Shown here piece by piece: positions 60,652 to 64,000 of a stretch of 64,000 nt of DNA; the stretch's first letter is position 1; each line of letters begins with the position of its first letter. The notes under the pieces are model-generated. The model ran no database searches and was not told the DNA's origin. It saw nothing but the letters and a program-made list of their open reading frames with translations. The translations under genes were made by a program, and so were the position numbers. Source of the DNA: Catenulispora sp. EB89 (lineage in GTDB: Bacteria > Actinomycetota > Actinomycetes > Streptomycetales > Catenulisporaceae); assembly GCF_041261445.1 (NCBI RefSeq), contig NZ_JBGCCU010000042.1, forward strand, positions 23,241-87,240. Direction: 5' to 3'.

Positions 60652-62127
60652 TTACCCGCGTGGTCGGACCGGGCGGATCAGCGTCGGCGCGCCCGGGCGT
60701 CCGGCGGCCTTGGAGGTGTTGCCCGGCACCCCGACGCAGGTGAAGATCAGGCCGTGCGGGCCGTCCGGGTCGCCGAGGAACGCGGGGAGGTCGGAGTCCA
60801 TGAACGTCATGCCGGTGGCGCTGGCGCCGAGGGCGTAGGCCGCGAGGTGCAGGCGGCCCTCGACGAGTCCGGAGGCGAGCTGCGCCTCGCGGTACTCGCG
60901 GTCGGAGAGCTCCGCGACGTCGGTCGCGGCGATGACGACGAACGCGGCGTCGCGGCCGAGGTCCTGGTCGAGGGTGACGCGGTAGGTCTCGGCGCGGAGC
61001 TCTTCGGGCTTGGCTTCGCGCAGCGGGCGCTCCAGATCCGGCCAGCGGTAGAGACCGGCGGGCAGGCCGGCGACGTCGTGGACGGCGATCCAGTGCGGCA
61101 GGTCGATGCCGCGCAGGGCGAGGGCCATGGAGGTGCGGAGCGTGTCCAGCGGGAGGCCGCGGGTGGGGTCCATGCGGCGCTGGGAGCTGCGCTTGGTGAT
61201 GACTTGGTCGAGGGTCGCCGACTCGGGGATGGCTTCGTCAGCCGGTGCGGCGCCGCCGAGATCCCACGGCTCGCCGAGGCTGTCCATGTCTCCCGCCTGC
61301 TGAGCGGCGGTGACCAGCGGGAACTCCACGGCGTTGGCGTCGATGACCCCTGCGACAGCCGCCCCGGTCGCGGTGATCGACGGCGCACCCTCACCGAGAC
61401 TGACGACCGCGACCGGCCACTCGTGCACGCGATCCGCACCTACGAGCTCTGATACCGCGACGTCCGGGAACCGGCTGTAGAGGCGCGGCGCGTAACCGGC
61501 GGAGTCGGCGAGCGTGAGGAGCTGGGAGAGCATCGTGCCGGCGTCCCAGTAGATGTGGCGATAGCCGCGCTCGACGTAACGCCACCCCGTGCGCCACGGA
61601 ATCCCGGTCACCACGACGGTCGGCGCCCCACCCGCCTCCGCCGGCGCCGGCGCGATGCGCACGAGGGCGTGCTCGACGGCGTCGTACCAATGCACACCGG
61701 CCGGCAGATCCGCCCCCGCGCCCTCAGGGATCGCCACGTAGAGGTCGAGCGGGAACCGATTCCCCGCCGAACCCGCGGCGCGGTAGAGCATCGTCCCCTC
61801 TTCGCGCTCCGCGGTGCGCACCACCCCGGCCGCCAGGAAGAGCAGCCGACTGAGCCCCGCCAGATCCACCGGCGCAGCGGCCCCCGACACCCCACCAAGC
61901 ACCGCAAGCGCCGCCACCCCGGAAACCGGCAACTCCCGAGGCAGCGCGATCCGCGCCAGCTCACCGCCGTACGACTTCACCGTCGGCGTCCGCCGCGCCG
62001 GATCACACGAGACGACATCCTGCCGCACCCGCGGATCATCCACGGGCACGTCCCACGGCCGCTCGGGAATGTACGAAGTCAGCCGGTGCAGCACGCCGGT
62101 CGCAGTCTCACGCTCATCTCGCTCCAT
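60652..62127 (-). CDS. Double nitroreductase-domain protein, SagB-like
   Basis: 491 residues from ATG 62127. Two nitroreductase-type halves are seen. The N-terminal half (about 95-265) contains LYRAAGSAGNRFPLDLYVAI and RYVERGYRHIYWDAGTMLSQL. The C-terminal half (about 310-490) contains ITKRSSQRRMDPTRGLPL and GRLHLAAYALGASATGMTFMD. The arrangement resembles SagB-type FMN dehydrogenases that aromatise azoline rings in peptide natural products. No cyclodehydratase or precursor peptide is found nearby, so the substrate is open. It is convergent with the esterase, 23 bp apart. Confidence 0.85.
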   Translation of the reverse strand: MERDERETATGVLHRLTSYIPERPWDVPVDDPRVRQDVVSCDPARRTPTVKSYGGELARIALPRELPVSGVAALAVLGGVSGAAAPVDLAGLSRLLFLAAGVVRTAEREEGTMLYRAAGSAGNRFPLDLYVAIPEGAGADLPAGVHWYDAVEHALVRIAPAPAEAGGAPTVVVTGIPWRTGWRYVERGYRHIYWDAGTMLSQLLTLADSAGYAPRLYSRFPDVAVSELVGADRVHEWPVAVVSLGEGAPSITATGAAVAGVIDANAVEFPLVTAAQQAGDMDSLGEPWDLGGAAPADEAIPESATLDQVITKRSSQRRMDPTRGLPLDTLRTSMALALRGIDLPHWIAVHDVAGLPAGLYRWPDLERPLREAKPEELRAETYRVTLDQDLGRDAAFVVIAATDVAELSDREYREAQLASGLVEGRLHLAAYALGASATGMTFMDSDLPAFLGDPDGPHGLIFTCVGVPGNTSKAAGRPGAPTLIRPVRPRG

Positions 62128-62347
62128 GCTCGATCTATACCTCGCGGCAGCTCGACGGGGCAACGCGGTTTGTTGGTGACACACCAGCACACGCACCCGG
62201 CCGCCCCGCGCTCAGCCTGCCCCGCGCCCGACCGCTCCGCCCGCCACGCCGCTGGTTCTCCCGCCGAGCCCACGCCAGCCGCGCCGCGCACCTGCTCGCT
62301 CTGCCTCGCCGCCCCGTCCGGCTGTTCCCCCCAGCCGGCGCCGGCCG

Positions 62348-62428
62348 CCCGCGCTCGGCTATCCCGCACCGCATGCCAGCGCCCGGCCATCCGCATTCGC
62401 GCGTCCCGCGCTCGGCTATCCCGCACCG
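62348..62428. repeat. 24-bp direct repeat in a 319-bp gene-free stretch
   Basis: Two identical 24-bp copies at 62348-62371 and 62405-62428 (57-bp period). The stretch 62128-62446 is C/G-rich and carries related half-copies of CCCGC-type motifs, but no gene, RNA or terminator I can support. Confidence 0.8.
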
Positions 62429-62446
62429 ACCCGCCCGCCGCCACCC

Positions 62447-63235
62447 TCACCACCGACTCCCCGTCCCCGCCAGCGCCGCCGCCAGCCGCGGCAGCACCAC
62501 ATCCACCTCCGCCAGCGCCCCGATGTGGTCGTGCCCGGCCACCTCGACCACCTCGAAGCCGAGGTCGCGCAGCTCCGGCTCGTCGGCGTGGTTGTGGCGG
62601 GCGATCGCGGCGCCGCCCGCGAGGTCGACCCTGCGGCACTCCGGTTCGCAGTCCTGGCTGCCGTACCAGAGGATCTTCGGGCCGGGCAGGGCCGCCAGTG
62701 CCGCACGGTCGTCGCGGGCGGCCCACTGGCGGAACATCAGGCGCCCCAGGTGGTGGTCGCCGGCCTGGTCCGGCAGGCCCGCCTGGATCAGCGCGGCGCG
62801 GGCGCCCTCCTCGAAGCCGAGCCAGTAGTCGAAGTCCGCCAGCAGCGGGAAGCCGCCGACCAGCAGGCCGCGCGTGCGGTCGCTGAGCGGGGCCAAGAAT
62901 CCGGCCAGTGCCGCCATGCCCGAGTAGCCCGCGAGGACGAAGCCGTCCAGGCCCGCCGCGTCGGCGACCGCGTGCAGATCCGCGACCTCCATCTGCGTCG
63001 GGTACACCGTGCAGTCAGGGCCCTGCCACGCGCCGCCCGCGCCCGGCTCCTCCTCGACCTCGCCGACGACCCGCCGCGGCTTGTACCGCACCACCCGGTA
63101 CGTCTCTGCCAACGCCGCCCCCAGCGTCGCGAACTCCGCCCGGTACCGCACCGGGAAGACGATCCCGGCGGCGTCCGCCGGCCCGGCCGCCTCGTACCAC
63201 AAGGTGTAGCCGTCACTCGTCCCGATCAGCGCCAT
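62447..63235 (-). CDS. Alpha/beta hydrolase
   Basis: 262 residues from ATG 63235. The fold is recognisable: SDGYTLWYEAAGPADAAG at the start, nucleophile Ser in LAGYSGMAALAGFL (GYSG-M), acid in WYGSQDCEPECRR and His in VAGHDHIGAL. The residues after the nucleophile are unusual (GMA). It carries a Cys pair near the acid. Cytoplasmic. No clear operon partner. Confidence 0.82.
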   Translation of the reverse strand: MALIGTSDGYTLWYEAAGPADAAGIVFPVRYRAEFATLGAALAETYRVVRYKPRRVVGEVEEEPGAGGAWQGPDCTVYPTQMEVADLHAVADAAGLDGFVLAGYSGMAALAGFLAPLSDRTRGLLVGGFPLLADFDYWLGFEEGARAALIQAGLPDQAGDHHLGRLMFRQWAARDDRAALAALPGPKILWYGSQDCEPECRRVDLAGGAAIARHNHADEPELRDLGFEVVEVAGHDHIGALAEVDVVLPRLAAALAGTGSRW

Positions 63236-63440
63236 CGCGGCCTCCTGAATCCCCGCCCCGCGCCTCAGCCGCGGTGCCGCCGGATCCGCCAGAAGCAGAG
63301 CCCTGCGAGCACCCCGGCCAGGGCGACATAGATCCCTGTTTCATACCACTGCTACGGCCAGAGCTCGGAGGCGGGATCGTATCGGACGCGGCCAGCAGCA
63401 ACAGATCCGGACGCTTGCCGCTGTCGAGCGTGGCGCCGAG

Positions 63441-63460
63441 ATACTACGGAATGGTATTAT
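63441..63460 (+). promoter_or_regulatory. Promoter and possible operator of the MarR gene
   Basis: TATTAT (63455-63460) is a strong -10, ending 8 nt before the GTG at 63469. ATAC (63441-63444) and GTAT (63454-63457) form a short inverted repeat across it, a plausible site for autorepression. Confidence 0.5.
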
Positions 63461-63468
63461 CCGGTTTC

Positions 63469-63903
63469 GTGAAGAACGGATCCGTACCATCGGAGGGCTC
63501 AGCCCTGCTGGCCCTCCAGCGCGCCACCCACGCCACGCTCCAGACGCTGGCGACCGAACTGGTCGATCTGGACCTCACGCCGTCGGAGACCAACGCCCTG
63601 GCGAACCTCGCCGACGGCCGCCCCCGCACGGTGTCGGAGCTAGGCGCCGCGATCGGGAGCAAGCCGACGACGCTGACCGGCGTCCTGGACCGCCTGGAGC
63701 GTCGCGGGCACATCACGCGCGGCAGCCTGGCCGGCGACCGGCGGTCGGTGCTGATCGAGCTGACGGAGTCGGGGCGGGCGACCGCGGATGCCATCTCGCG
63801 GACGATCGGCGAGGTGGAGGAGCGCGCGCTGGCGGGTCTGGACCGGGAGAAGGTCGCAGCCTTCTACGAAGTGCTGCGCGCGTTGACGGAGGTTTCGCGA
63901 TGA
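63469..63903 (+). CDS. MarR-family transcriptional regulator
   Basis: 144 residues from GTG 63469; an ATG at 63451 would precede the expected transcript start. The winged helix is seen: LDLTPSETNALANLADGR, VSELGAAIGSKPTTLTGVLDRL, RRGHITRGSLAGDRRSVLIEL. MarR proteins usually repress drug- or aromatic-response genes and release on ligand. No partner is divergent within 200 bp except the hydrolase at 62447-63235, which may be its target. Confidence 0.9.
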   Translation: MKNGSVPSEGSALLALQRATHATLQTLATELVDLDLTPSETNALANLADGRPRTVSELGAAIGSKPTTLTGVLDRLERRGHITRGSLAGDRRSVLIELTESGRATADAISRTIGEVEERALAGLDREKVAAFYEVLRALTEVSR

Positions 63904-63919
63904 GCTTTCAGCTTGTCGT

Positions 63920-64000
63920 TTAACCTTTTCGGCGGGGTTTGGTGCCCTTCTTGTGGTGTTCGGGTCTGGCGTAGGCCTCGCCGGTCGCAAGGACCCGGCC
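63920..64000 (-). CDS. Unknown protein, C-terminal end only
   Basis: The last 26 codons of a minus-strand frame run off the window. The visible tail ends GEAYARPEHHKKGTKPRRKG, a basic Lys/Arg-rich end. No family can be named. It is convergent with the MarR gene, 16 bp apart. Confidence 0.4.
   Translation of the reverse strand, partial: GRVLATGEAYARPEHHKKGTKPRRKG

Noticed and set aside
62348..62428. Possible two-unit CRISPR or attachment-site pair
   Set aside because: There are only two copies, the 33-bp interval is not spacer-like, and no integrase or cas gene is near.

Overview
The window is high-GC DNA with strong third-position GC bias, frequent GTG starts, actinobacterial regulator families and a 24-residue bL37 ribosomal protein gene. 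This points to a chromosomal segment of a filamentous actinomycete (Streptomyces- or Catenulispora-like). The species cannot be fixed from the sequence alone.

Layout. 1-4.5 kb: a partial unknown gene, a small secreted protein, a transposition scar (broken IS5-type transposase beside a broken Tn7-type TnsA gene), the RNase P RNA gene rnpB, a secreted peptidoglycan-binding protein and a frameshifted YCII-domain gene. 4.4-10.2 kb: a NarL-type two-component pair divergent from a three-gene ABC exporter. 10.2-17.8 kb: NADAR protein, deazaflavin-type reductase, trmB, a PucR-type regulator, an alpha/beta hydrolase, separate LigD-type polymerase and ligase genes, and a metallophosphoesterase. 17.8-19.1 kb: an EACC1 gene followed by a decayed caspase-like/helical-repeat gene. 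19.2-25.8 kb: hydrolase/LysR pair, tautomerase, M55 aminopeptidase, methyltransferase, MmyB-type regulator and a secreted protein.

26.1-37.1 kb is a coherent starch/maltodextrin locus. Two intracellular GH13 enzymes point left. A LacI regulator, a MalEFG-type ABC importer and a secreted CGTase-like amylase point right. The region ends in a strong hairpin terminator. The secreted enzyme would cut starch outside the cell, the importer would bring in oligomers, and the two cytoplasmic enzymes would finish them under the LacI repressor.

37.2-46.8 kb: a secreted esterase, an orphan condensation-domain protein, a penicillin acylase-family Ntn hydrolase, a methyltransferase/DUF2218 pair facing a TetR regulator, a GNAT and a regulator with two MerR domains. 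46.8-53.1 kb: a short UvrA-like protein with a coupled small gene, bL37 with a terminator, a hemerythrin-like protein, a cobalamin riboswitch leading into cbtB-cbtA and a FhuF-like Fe-S protein, and a RpiB-like protein. 53.3-64 kb: a membrane-anchored HAF/CHRD protein, a second two-component system that includes a kinase without its histidine, an AXE1-type esterase, a two-domain SagB-like nitroreductase, a hydrolase, a MarR regulator and the end of one more gene.

Two themes run through the window. Many genes have a TAnnnT -10 element 6-8 nt upstream of the start codon, implying leaderless mRNAs. Short in-frame tandem repeats have also expanded linkers in several unrelated proteins. The least conventional items are the decayed EACC1/caspase locus, the TnsA scar, the CGTase-like enzyme lacking two active-site histidines, the double-MerR/UvrA-like unit and the pseudokinase-containing signalling unit.
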